In this document: one piece after another, positions 1 to 9,359 of the stretch
How the letters are laid out: each line of letters starts with the position of its first letter
How positions within the stretch are numbered: position 1 is the stretch's first letter
Assembly: GCA_033002965.1 (NCBI GenBank)
Contig: JAURVB010014727.1
Span: forward strand, 62,001 to 126,000
DNA length: 64,000 bases
Direction: 5' to 3'
Source of the DNA: Piper betle
Taxonomy: Eukaryota > Streptophyta > Magnoliopsida > Piperales > Piperaceae
Made by a program: the position numbers and the translations under genes
Notes under the pieces: model-generated
Databases searched by the model: none
What the model saw: the letters and a program-made list of their open reading frames with translations, nothing else
Told to the model about the DNA's origin: nothing

Positions 1-2264
1 CTGGCTATGAGAGCAAACTATCATATGAAAGCAAACATCATATACTCCATGTGAACACTCTGTAGGGCACTACTGAGGAGCCATTGGTCTGTAGACCCCG
101 TAGCATCCCGAACATACTGATCTGCTACTGCTGATGCTGCTCTAGGCATTTTCTTACTTCATTTTCTGGTCTTGAATTCTAAGCCCTCTCCTTACCTCCA
201 TATTTCTCCTGGCCTTGACCACGAAGGCCGAGTACTCTCAGGCAGTTTCCTTTAGTATCCTTTGCACCACAAGTCCGGACATACGCTGTACTAAATAGTA
301 CCCGTAAACCTCCACGTTCTCTGGGTGTGAGGAACTCAAACGCGGAGTTATCAGGATCCCTCGGGAATGGAATAGTCCGCTGGCACTAATCCAGAGCCCG
401 CTTTGACTGTCATGGCATCCGCTCATGGTACGTGCAGTCGGTTTCTCCATCTCTAGTCTCACTGAAAATGTGAAAACTACATATATATAGTAGGTCTGGG
501 TAGGGATTTATATAATAGGCCCGAAGGCAACTTGTGGTGGATCTTGTTTTCAAAATCATCCTCGAGGGATCTCATCCTCGAGGGGTTATTAATCCGAAAC
601 TGTTCGGTTAAATGCCCGAGTTAAGTGGGATCAATAAACGCCACTTAACCCATCCTGCAAATAATAAAATAAACATACAATAGAAGAGAACATAAAACAG
701 AGACGAGTCCTAAACGAACCTGGTAGAAGCTCCAAGCGTGTCATCACGCCTAGGCGGTGAGCTCCTACTCTGTACCTACACATCAAAACTAAATACTAAT
801 GCCCGCTAACTAAATGATGCATCAAACGCAATGAACATCACACACAATTCAATCATCAACATCTAGCAAAAGTTAAATAATCATAAATGTAAATAATTCT
901 AACTCATCCTATTCATACCAATTTTATTGTGTTTTTCAAAGTTACGTCGTGATCACTTATCATGCTGAGACTCAATCTACCTCATTAGATCACTTAACCT
1001 TCATTCTCAATTAATTGCACCATGCAATCATCATTTCATTCATAGTCATACATTTATCCTGACAATTAATAATTCCTAATATGTTGTGCTAACAATCATC
1101 AATTTTAAATCATTAACTTGGAGGTAATCATACCTCACATCATTGGCAATCGGCGACGACTAGGGTTTCTGTCGCGCATCTCGGAGCTCGAATCCGGTGC
1201 TCGTCAACGTTCAAAGTTCGATCGGGATCGACTGGATGAGCTCTGTGAAAGATCTAGCGAATTCCAGCGAATCCGGTTTTTCGGCACGTTTCAATGGTTT
1301 CCGGGCAACTTCCGACTGTTTTCTGGTAGCAGTCACCGGCGGCATCTACTGAGCTGGATAGCAATGGTATTGGGTACCATTGGAACCGGCTCGGCGAGCC
1401 CGACGCGTCCTATGGCGTTGACATGGTTAGTGGAGGCAGCGGCTCGCTAGAAAATGGCTAAAATATGGGCTGGCCGTGGTTTTATGGAGATCCAGTCTGG
1501 ATGGGCGGCGCTGGCCTCCAATCCGGTCGGGGAAGGTCGCTAGGGGGTCGAGGGTGTCGAGGCGACCACCCGATCATGGTGGCGACGGTCACCGGCACCG
1601 AAATCGACGATGCGGGCACAACCAAGGTGCAGTGCTGCGCGGCGATTCTGGCGTCGTAGCGACCAGACAGTGGTCGGGGTTGGTCAAGGCGACACAACAA
1701 CGTCGTGGCGAGGCTAGGCGGCGACGATCGGTGGCCGGGTCGCGTCAGCAATGGCAACGGTGGCATGGATGGGGGAGGCATCGGGAAGGGTTTTGGGAAG
1801 AAGATGTCTAGAGGGGATAAAATAACTAGGTGGCAATTTTGTAAATAAAACTTGACTCGTCTCCGGCTCGAGCCAAGTATAATAACTAAGTCATATTAAA
1901 TTCTTAAAAAATTCATAAAAATTGGGAAAATCCCGTAAAATCAAACAAACACCAAAACTTCATAATGATATGCTCTAGAACTATCAACCCACCCAAACTG
2001 CCTGTAACAAGTCCTAACGAGGTAAAAGCCTAAAACTAATTCTACGATCCACTATATATATATAAAAAACATAAGTGGCATACTCTCGTATATTCTGATA
2101 ACTCATTCTGTTCTGCTGTGTTTATGATGTTATCATCATATACTTAGGTACGCATGACCCTCATTGCTCATACATGCGATCGGCGTCGGCTCAGTACACG
2201 TGTTTTGAAACTAACTCGACTCAAAGACAACGGTCGAACCCTAACTCGAATTGTGGGTTTTACA
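1..2264 (-). mobile_element. LTR family B copy 1 (gypsy-type), cut by window edge
   Basis: Read on the minus strand this begins TGTAAAACCC at 2264 and runs off the window start. It aligns along its length with the reverse of the solo LTR at 33952-36903: the 5' start, the GC-rich block (about 1150-1800), the block matching the CCAGGTCCGTTTAGGACTCG segment, and the TATA box (about 506-517). The palindromic promoter module lies at 560-583. Beyond 2264 the sequence is an LTR-A fragment, so this LTR appears to have landed in an LTR-A copy. The reading frames in the GC-rich block are not kept in other copies. Confidence 0.8.
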
Positions 2265-2460
2265 AAATCGACACCGATTTCGTTCTAGTGCATGGTGATC
2301 AGATACTCAAGTCGACCAAGACTCCCACATAGTAATTTTAATGGGTGTGGCCCCATGTCGAACTGAGTCAATTCCTTTACCCCAGTTGCACTCGGTGCTT
2401 GGTGATCGAATCTGGGCCCAGTTGCACTCGGTGCTTGGTGATCGAATCTGGGCTCAGCAG
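2265..2460 (-). mobile_element. LTR family A fragment
   Basis: Matches the mid-LTR segment also present at 4925-5090, 19590-19670 and 52825-52915, with the recurring block CAATTCCTTTACCCCAGTTG. It is probably a piece of the 3' LTR of the minus-strand element whose interior follows at 2700-4272. Its left side is broken by LTR-B copy 1. Confidence 0.65.
2381..2452. repeat. 36-bp perfect tandem duplication
   Basis: Positions 2381-2416 and 2417-2452 are identical, each running from CCCAGTTGCA to GAATCTGGG. Other LTR-A copies have this segment once, so it is a local duplication. Confidence 0.9.
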
Positions 2461-2689
2461 CAAGGGTCCAGGTGAGCCATCCCTTTGACCTAGCAGCCAG
2501 AGAGGTAGTCGGGGTTATGAGCGGCTGCCTTGCAATTGTTTATAGTCACCCATCCTTGCCCAAATTCTTGCACTCGTCGGCCATGGTGAATTTCAGTGTC
2601 CAGTTTAGTTGTAGTTGTTTATTGTTGATTTTAGACTTTATTTCTCATGTTTATCAAACTTATTATCAATTAAAAATATGCATGCATAA

Positions 2690-3155
2690 CTTTATTTCAC
2701 ATGTGACACACTCCCATTTCCAAGTTGGTATTTCTAAAGGTTGCAATAGTCCTCAGGTAGTTGATGTTGGGCTTTGATCTGTTCGCAAGTTTGATACTTG
2801 GAGACAAAATCCACAACATCCATCTTCATCCCAATCCACCAGTAGGTTCCTTTAAATCTTGATACATTTTAGTAACTCCAGGGTGTATCGAGAACTTTGA
2901 GTGATGAGCCTCCACTAAGATATTCCGTCTCAATGCATCATCCTTGGGTACACACAACCTTCCTCTAAATCTGATCACACTATTGGAATTAGCTACAATG
3001 TCAGAAGTCTTGTCCATCACTTCATTCAACTCCTCATATCCTATTTGTGCTAGCATAAAATGATCAACTAAATCATTGAAAATAACTAAATTTGCCAGAT
3101 GCCCTATTAGGTACTCTAGAGGGTTGATAGCCACCACTTCGGTGGCACGGCCCAT
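2690..3155 (-). pseudogene. Gypsy integrase N-terminus (zinc-binding region) with upstream spacer
   Basis: The minus strand reads through 3155-2826 as 109 residues. They include a histidine pair in the context EAHHSKFSIHPGVTKMYQDL, typical of the HHCC zinc finger that opens Ty3/gypsy integrases. After a frameshift near 2835 the next frame continues with the CxxC half of the finger and the conserved stretch that follows it, down to about 2700. The DDE core is absent. Downstream sequence (2461-2690) is not recognised. It belongs with the RNase H and gag scraps at 3156-4081 as the interior of one gutted element. Confidence 0.75.
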
Positions 3156-3600
3156 AGTCTAGATAGCTGCTGACTTTTGTCCACCTTGCCCTTCCTACTC
3201 AACGAGTCTGCTACCACATTCGATTTCCCTGGATGGTATAAGATTTGGAAGTCATAGTCCTTCAAATATTCTAGCCACCGCCTCTGTCAAAGGTTAAGGT
3301 CATTTTGGGTGAAGATATGCTTCAAACTCGGGTGGTCAGTGCAGACTTCGAATTTGGCTCCATACAAGTAGTGTCTCCAAATTTTCAGTGCAAAAACCAT
3401 TGCTGCCAGTTCCAAGCCATGGGGTATGGTGCTTTATAAATTCGTGTTACTCCAAGTGCTAGGTCAATGGCGAACTCCACTACTCGTTTAGGAGGCCTGG
3501 AAGTTCGTCCGAGAATACATCGGGAAACTCTGCTACCATAGGAATCATGGAAAACTCTTTCGGTTTTGACTCAGACTCAACTAAGTTTGCCAAAAAGGCT
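3156..3600 (-). pseudogene. Gypsy RNase H C-terminal piece fused to RT N-terminal piece
   Basis: Minus-strand frames between 3415 and 3156 resemble the RNase H end of Ty3/gypsy pol ([14 protein letters not shown] motif, then HPGKSNVVADSLSRK). At about 3420 this joins directly to sequence equivalent to 5970-6180, the PR-RT linker and RT start of the neighbouring element. The RT fingers and palm are therefore missing. Stops and frame changes are frequent. Known gypsy order is PR-RT-RH-IN, so the piece has lost its catalytic RT by internal deletion. Confidence 0.65.
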
Positions 3601-3796
3601 TTACAACCCTCACTTGATGGAGGTGGGGCACAGACAAAGCCCCAAAAGCTTTTTCAGTAATGTCTATCCAGCTCTCCACCTTAATTTGATCGATCCCTCC
3701 AATAAATACCTCAGCTTCATTCTTCCTTAACTTTTCCATAGTGTAACGGTCACTATCATCAACTGCTGGCGGCACTAGTCGGATTACCGATGGCAT
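3581..3796 (-). pseudogene. Gypsy gag fragment
   Basis: A 71-residue minus frame containing KVESWIDITEKAF, which resembles the start of the retrotransposon gag domain (A..W...ME..F). The same segment occurs at 6280-6460 in the neighbouring element, also truncated, so both copies lack most of gag and the protease. It lies downstream of the gag start at 4081-3881 in normal order. Confidence 0.65.
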
Positions 3797-3880
3797 TGTG
3801 TTTGGACGCTCCCCTCACTCACCCGAGTCTACTAACCCTGCCCACCCTTGGGCACTTCCCTAACCACCATCTTGGGTGAT

Positions 3881-4081
3881 TTAGGGACTTGTTGCTGAGT
3901 TTGAGGCTCCATTCCCTACTATCACTCCCGGTAACCGCTGAACGATATTCTGAACCATAGAATTTGTATTTTCTGAAGCCTGCGCCAGTCCTTGTATGGC
4001 CATCAGGATTTGGGCTAATACATTCTCTGTATTCAAATTTGACTGAGTAGATTGATATGACTGTCTACCAGTGCCTGCCAT
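3881..4081 (-). pseudogene. Gypsy gag N-terminus
   Basis: A 66-residue minus frame starting MAGTGRQSYQSTQSNLNTEN, rich in Ser, Thr, Gln and Asn. It lies about 180 bp downstream of the primer-binding site at 4261-4272, where gag should begin. Its middle part is repeated at 6600-6655, where a plus-strand LTR-A copy cuts it off. No zinc knuckle is present. It is a relic: the rest of gag is deleted or out of frame. Confidence 0.65.
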
Positions 4082-4260
4082 CTAAAACGTCGAAAATTTT
4101 TCCCATCAAGGTTCATTTATATGTTCTTTTTAGTTATGACTTAGGTTTATTAGTAGTGAATGAACTTGTTAATTAATAACATAAAACATTGGGAAATGAT
4201 AATTACTAGACTTTTCAACAAGGTACATGAGTCATAATTTGCGAGCTAGTAGAAAACTAT

Positions 4261-4272
4261 GCTCTTATACCA
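4261..4272 (-). other. tRNA-iMet primer-binding site
   Basis: On the minus strand this reads TGGTATAAGAGC, one mismatch from the usual plant TGGTATCAGAGC. It sits two bases beyond the LTR end ...GGGTCGTTACA at 4275. This fixes LTR-A copy 1 as a 5' LTR and the interior at lower coordinates as its own. Confidence 0.9.
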
Positions 4273-4274
4273 CC

Positions 4275-5093
4275 TGTAACGACCCGCCCTAACCGGACCG
4301 CGTGTTACCGACAAATATAATTGATGTAATAATAACATTCTAGAACATGATTCATAATAAAGCACATAAGTCTAGAATTTATAAATCATAAAAAATAAAT
4401 AAAACATGTTCTGATAACATATGACAAAATATAAAATAACCATCCCACAATCTCGGACCGTTTCCCATAGCCACAATTATGACACGAGAATAAAAAGGAA
4501 GTCCAAGATATTATCAATTCACCAAACCTTGGTTGATAAAAGAAACACCAACCACACTTTTATCCTTCAATCCAAAGCTGTTCACCTGCAGAGGCAATTC
4601 CGCATTAGTGATAAAACCACTAAGCCAGATAATTAAATAGAACAAGTTAATATAATCCCTATTATCGTTTCACAAAACTTTTAGTTGTTATGAGCCTATG
4701 TCGAGCTCTTAATATGCTGGGAGGGGTGGCCACCCCATCCAGCTGCCATCCCATGCATGTGCATACACACTACGTGGCCCACGGTTTATAGTTATCGATA
4801 TTTGCCATTGACTCAGCTTCTCAATATAACAAGTGCATAATGAACATTTTTGCACCACTGTGCCCTGTCAACCCTTTCGCCTGGGGGTTGGTGTTTAATC
4901 TTTCAAGGGGTGTTGCCTTGTGCCGAATTGAGTCGACCTTTGTTGCATTCCAGCACATGGTGATCAGATACTCAAGTCGACCTAGACTCCCACATAGTAA
5001 TTTTTAAAGGTGCAGCCCCGTGTCGACCTGAGTCAATTCCTTTACCCCAGTTGCACTTGGTGCATGGTGGTCAAATCTGGGCTCAGGCCGACC
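4275..5093 (-). mobile_element. LTR family A copy 1, 5' LTR, truncated
   Basis: On the plus strand it starts TGTAACGACCCG, the inner LTR end, and follows LTR-A copy 4 (52179-53753) to about 5093. There, in the middle of the LTR, it passes abruptly into RNase H sequence of another element. The lost part is the U3 side. No GCC-rich tandem array as in copies 2 and 4 is present. Confidence 0.8.
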
Positions 5094-5596
5094 AAGGATG
5101 CATCACTGAAGACGACGAATCCTTTATTACCATTTGGCAATGCCAAGATTGGTGCAGTTGTTAGACTCTTCTTTAGAGACCGGAAACTTTCCTCACACTT
5201 ACTACTCCATTCAAACTTGACGCCCTTCCTTGTGAGTTTGGTCATTAGCGATGCCACTAAGGAGAAGTCTTTACTGAATTTCTTGTAGTAACCTGCTAAA
5301 TCAAGAAAACTTCTGATGTCAATGACAGATTTTTGTTGTGGCCAATCAGTGACTGCTTTCACTTTCGATGGATCCACTGCAACTCCGGCCTTTGAGATTA
5401 TATGACCAAGGAAATTTACCTCCTTCAGCCAGAAGTGGCACTTTGAGAGCTTGGCGAATAGCTGATTCTCCCTCAACACTTTAAGGGTAATGGAAAGGTG
5501 CTTCACATGCTCTTCTTCATTACATGAATAGACCAGAATACCGTCCACAAACACAATGATAAACTTGTCCAAATATTCGGAGGGGACCGTGTTCAT
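5042..5596 (-). pseudogene. Gypsy RT/RNase H piece ending in LTR sequence (chimeric frame)
   Basis: 184 residues open on the minus strand. Residues 1-168 are Ty3/gypsy RT thumb, connection and RNase H start: the FVDGILVYS box, KCHFWLKEVNFLGHIIS, then FVVFSDAS, the first acidic RNase H motif. The last 15 residues are read from LTR-A copy 1, so this frame crosses a junction near 5093. The catalytic box reads FVDG where FVDD is expected, so one of the two paired aspartates is lost. A TGA separates it from the upstream RT frame. Confidence 0.85.
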
Positions 5597-5599
5597 AAG

Positions 5600-5878
5600 T
5601 CACATAAAGGTCGCTGGTGCATTTGTTAGACCAAAAGGCATAACCAGAAACTCATAATATTCATACAAAGTTTGAAAAGTCATTTTCTGTATGTCTGACT
5701 CCTTTATTCGCAGCTGGTGATAACCAAACCGCAAGTCTATCTTAGAAAATATTCTGGCTATTTTTAGCTGATCAAACAAGTCATGAATCCTCGTTAAGGG
5801 GTACAGATTCTTGACTGTCACTTGATTGATTTTTTGATAGTCAATACACAACCGAAGTGATCCATCTTTCTTCCTCAC
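5600..5878 (-). pseudogene. Gypsy RT palm fragment
   Basis: 92 residues on the minus strand with RT landmarks in order: [11 protein letters not shown] start, [34 protein letters not shown] (first catalytic Asp in SKIDL), and [14 protein letters not shown]. It ends at an in-frame TGA just before the frame with the second catalytic box. It is collinear with the frames at 5894-6226 and 5042-5596; the three together form one RT broken by two stops. Confidence 0.85.
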
Positions 5879-5893
5879 AAAAACAGGGGCTCT

Positions 5894-6226
5894 CTAGGGT
5901 GAAGTACTTGGTCTGATGAAGCTTACCTGCAACAACTCTTCTAGTTGACTCTCTAACTCCTTCAGTTCTACTGGAGCCATGCGGTATGGTGCTTTAGAAA
6001 TTGGTGTTATTCCAGGTGCTAGGTCAATAGCGAACTCCACTGCCCGCTTAGTAGGTAACCCTAGAAGTTCGTCTGGGAATACATTATGAAACTCCGCTAC
6101 CACAGGAATCATGGACAACTCTTTGGGTTTTGACTCAGAGTCAACTAAGTTAGCTAACAAGGCTTTACAACCCTCACCAAACAACTTGACATCGATGGAA
6201 TGTGGTTTTTTTCCATGGATTTCCAC
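5894..6226 (-). pseudogene. Gypsy protease-RT linker and RT start
   Basis: 110 residues on the minus strand containing FPDELLGLPTKRAVEFAIDL and PISKAPYRMAPVELKELESQ, the conserved region just before RT in Ty3/gypsy elements. It ends at a TAG where a Trp codon is normal (SPWGAP-type context) and the RT frame resumes at 5878. Upstream, protease and most of gag are missing: the frame joins gag-like sequence at about 6240. Confidence 0.85.
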
Positions 6227-6239
6227 CAGTAAGATGCTT

Positions 6240-6655
6240 CCTCCTCAAGCATTCATGTTGCCAACCTTACTTGATGGCGGTGGGGCACAGGACAGAGCCC
6301 TAAATGCTTTTTTGGTAATGTCAATCTAGCTCTTTGCCTTCATTGGATCAATCCCTCCAATAATAATGTCAGCTCCAATCTTCCTGAGTTTTTCCACAGT
6401 GTAGCGGTCACTATCATCAACTGCTGGCGACACCACTTGTCAGACTACTGGTGGCACTGTGTTTTGAAGCTCCTCTTGGTCACCCAGGCCTACTAACCTT
6501 GCCCACCCTTGGTTACTCACCTAACCACCATCTGGGTGATTCTGGAATCCGCTGCCAAGTTTGAGGCTCCATGCCCTGCTACCACTCCTAGTAACCGATG
6601 AACAGTATTTTGAACTATAGAATTTGTATTTTCTGAGCCTGCGCCAGTCCCTGTA
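6240..6655 (-). pseudogene. Gypsy gag remnants, cut by LTR-A copy 2
   Basis: Parallels 3600-4000 base for base with small differences (the VDDSDRYT..K block and the gag start segment) but has no continuous frame. It stops at 6655, where the plus-strand LTR-A copy 2 begins. The two parallel gag relics share large deletions in gag and protease, so both may descend from an already deleted element. Confidence 0.6.
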
Positions 6656-6757
6656 TGTAAAGACCCAGAAAAAATAAATAAATAAAATATATATATATAT
6701 GTATATATTCGACGCGGTGGGATCGAACGTTGGTATCCATGAATTTATTTAAATTAT

Positions 6758-6953
6758 TTACCCGCTATCCGGTTAATTATCAATTACCCGGTCAAGTGGA
6801 AAGTATTAGTTAACCGGTTAAGTATTTTTACCCGGTTAAGTAAACCATACCATTTAACCGTTTAAACTAGTAAAGTGAACCGTATCACTTACCCATTTAC
6901 CCGGCAACGAAGTGTGTTTTCATAAACCCTAGGCCTTCTTTCATTTTATAAGG
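6758..6953 (+). promoter_or_regulatory. Possible LTR-A promoter with ACCGGTTAA cluster and TATA
   Basis: Between 6758 and 6905 there are several variants of (A/C)CCGGTTAAG in both orientations, including TAACCGGTTAAG and ACCCGGTTAAG. The core GGTTAA is the plant GT-1 box. TTTTATAAGG follows at 6944-6953. The layout fits a U3 enhancer plus TATA box, but this is inferred from sequence only. Confidence 0.4.
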
Positions 6954-8446
6954 AGAAGGAGGGGGGGGCGTCATGCACATAAGCTCCTTCGACAAACGCC
7001 GGCTTCCCCATTGTTTTGGTAAGTTTCTTCCTCTCTTCTTCTTAGTTTGCATGCATACATATGATCAAAGATTATAATACAAGATAATCATGGAAACTAA
7101 GACCTGAAATCAACAAGAAAAAGGGAGGATGTAACTGGATTAGAACCAGGAATTCACCCACGAACATAAGTTGCTGCCGTGCAGCAATTCTTGTGTGTTT
7201 GTGATTAATTACAGCAACAAGTCATAATCTTTTGCTAATCAGTTGCTGCATCAACGTCCTTACTCATGTTGTAGTAATTAAAGGTGAGATTTCATAGAAT
7301 TTACAGCCAAGAATGGTAGCACGTCCTGCTGAAATTGCCAAGGATGGTAGCACGTCCTGCTGAATTGCAGCAACAGCACCATGGCGTTTGTGTCACGACC
7401 AGTTGCATATACCACGCTGTAGGGTAGTGTTTCTCTTCTTCTGGGCGTTGGGTTGTTGTGCGGGAAGAAGGGGACGCGTGGGGCGGTGCTGCTGGCCACG
7501 TCTGAGTCGCCATAGCAGCAGGTCGAGGTCGCCATGGCTGCTGGTTCGTCGCTGTGGTGGTGCAGTCGCCCTTTGATTGTTGCTGCTAATTTGGTTGCTA
7601 GGAAAGGGAGACAATGGGTGAAGGATAGGATCTAGATTTTGGTCGAAAGAGAAGAGCTTGGTGCTGGTTTTGGGTGAAGAGAAGAATGGTGACGGGAAGA
7701 AGAAGAAGAAGAAGAAGAAGAAGAATGGCAGTTTTGTAATTTCGGGTTGACTCGATATGGGTTGAGTTAAAAATCATAATAATAATACCAACTCGTGTTA
7801 AAATCATTGAAATAATTAATTTAAAGGAATATGAGTTAAGTGGTCAAAATAATAAATTTATAAATTATTACATGAAATTAATAAATTTCGATCACGATAA
7901 ACGGTAATTAATTAATCGGCTGATTAAAAGCAATTAACTTAAATTGAAGGGTTATGAGGAATATTTAATAGAGACTTCACCTTTATCATATAAAAGTTAT
8001 ATTTGATACATAAAACGATTATTCTTATAATAAATTCGTAAAGTAAAATAATGGATCAATAAAAGATAATCGCGTAGAAATTACGCGATAGCATAATTAA
8101 TTAAATAAAGAAGTGTTGAACCTTATCGAACTAAATAAATTAATTAATGTGGCATAATATTAAATATTTAGTTGCATGCATTGTCAACGCGAGTAAAATT
8201 ATACTAATGTATAATTTTATGCCACGTTCATATTAGGGTTAGCGAATTACAGTCGGACGAACCCGCAAGTCAGGTACGTATAATAGGTAGAACATCATAT
8301 TTTCCTTGTTGGTAGCCTAGGTTGGCCTAAGCCCAGATTCGACCACCATGCACGAAGTGCAACCGGGGTTAAAGAATTGACTCAGTCCGACACTGGGTCG
8401 TGTTATGTGTGTGAATCTTGTGATGCATCGATATTGATTTGGAGTA

Positions 8447-8976
8447 GTGATAGCCGCCCCATAAAAAGGCTACGGCCGGGGTGAGTGAGGCACATCGATT
8501 CCTCCATCGCACTAGAGTGCAGTGATTGCCGCCCCATAAAAAGGCTACGGCCGGGGTGTATGAGGCACTGGCACTGAGTGCAGTGATAGCCGCCCCATAA
8601 AAAGGCTACGGCCGTGGTGTGTGAGGGACTGGCACTAGAGTTGGCAGTGAGAGTTTCCCCACAAACGGGGCATAGCGATCACCTGAGTGCAGTGATAGCC
8701 GCCCCACAAAAACGCTACGGCCGGGGTGTGCAAGGCATTGGCACTGGAGTGCAGTGATAGCCTCCCCATAAAAAGGCTACGGCCGGGGTGTGCGAGGCAC
8801 TGGCACTAGAATTGGTAGTGAGAGCTTCCCCACAAACGGGGCATAGAAATCACCCGAGTGCAGTGATAGCTACCCCACAAAAGGCTATGGCCGGGGTGTG
8901 CGAGGCACTGGCACTGGAGACGGTAGTGGTAGCCTCCCCATAAAAAGGCTACGGCTGGGGTGTGCGGATCACAGCG
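8447..8976 (+). repeat. Higher-order tandem array inside LTR-A copy 2
   Basis: Nine monomers each open with GTGAtAGCC or a close variant. Most are 60-75 bp with a core CCCCATAAAAAGGCTACGGC; two are 45 bp with the core CCCCACAAACGGGGCATAG. The order long-short-long repeats as about 171 bp at 8582-8752 and again at 8753-8924. Copy 4 (about 52560-52795) carries only four monomers. Confidence 0.85.
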
Positions 8977-9359
8977 GACACCTCCTCTGCATTGTTTTGG
9001 AGTATAGCGGAATCGCTCCACCGCATATTAAAATAAATATATGAAAATGGTGGAATGTACTTGTTTGTTTTATCTATTATACTACTTAGTGTTCTAATCA
9101 CTAACGCAGAATTGCCTCCGCAGGTGTGCAGATCCGAGATTAAATGATTGACAACTAGAACATGGGGCAAAGTAATATGAGGACTCCTTTTTGTTATTTA
9201 ATTGAGGAATAAGTGTGGCTGCTGGGAAACGATCCAAGACTGTGGGATTTTATTATAAGTTATGATTTCTAATAATGTTTGACATAATTGCTTTAATTTT
9301 GAGTAACACCTAGCCAGTTAGGCCCACAATATTATCATGAAAAATGGTGGGTCGTTACA

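Larger units (their letters stand above)
6656..9359 (+). mobile_element. LTR family A copy 2, near full length (2.7 kb)
   Basis: It starts TGTAAAGACCC and ends GGGTCGTTACA, giving inverted termini of 11 bp with one mismatch. The second half is the reverse of copy 4 (52179-53753): CACACCTGCGGAGGCAATTC-type end block, tandem array, and the block ending at the AGGTACGTATAATAGG segment. The first 1.1 kb has no counterpart in copy 4. A likely TATA box is at 6947-6953 and a (GAA)n run at 7695-7724. Flanking bases do not match (CTGTA against TTCCG), so it is not a simple insertion: deletion or recombination has removed one or both flanks. Confidence 0.8.

Noticed and set aside
1118..1811. Several open frames in GC-rich sequence (also at 34226-34649, 40046-40712 and 59932-60360)
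   Set aside because: They fall in the same LTR GC-rich block, overlap in several frames and strands, and are not kept between copies; they reflect lack of TA-rich stops.
8447..8976. Regularly spaced repeats that resemble a CRISPR array at first sight
   Set aside because: The units are head-to-tail satellite monomers without unique spacers, lie in a plant LTR, and have no cas genes nearby.
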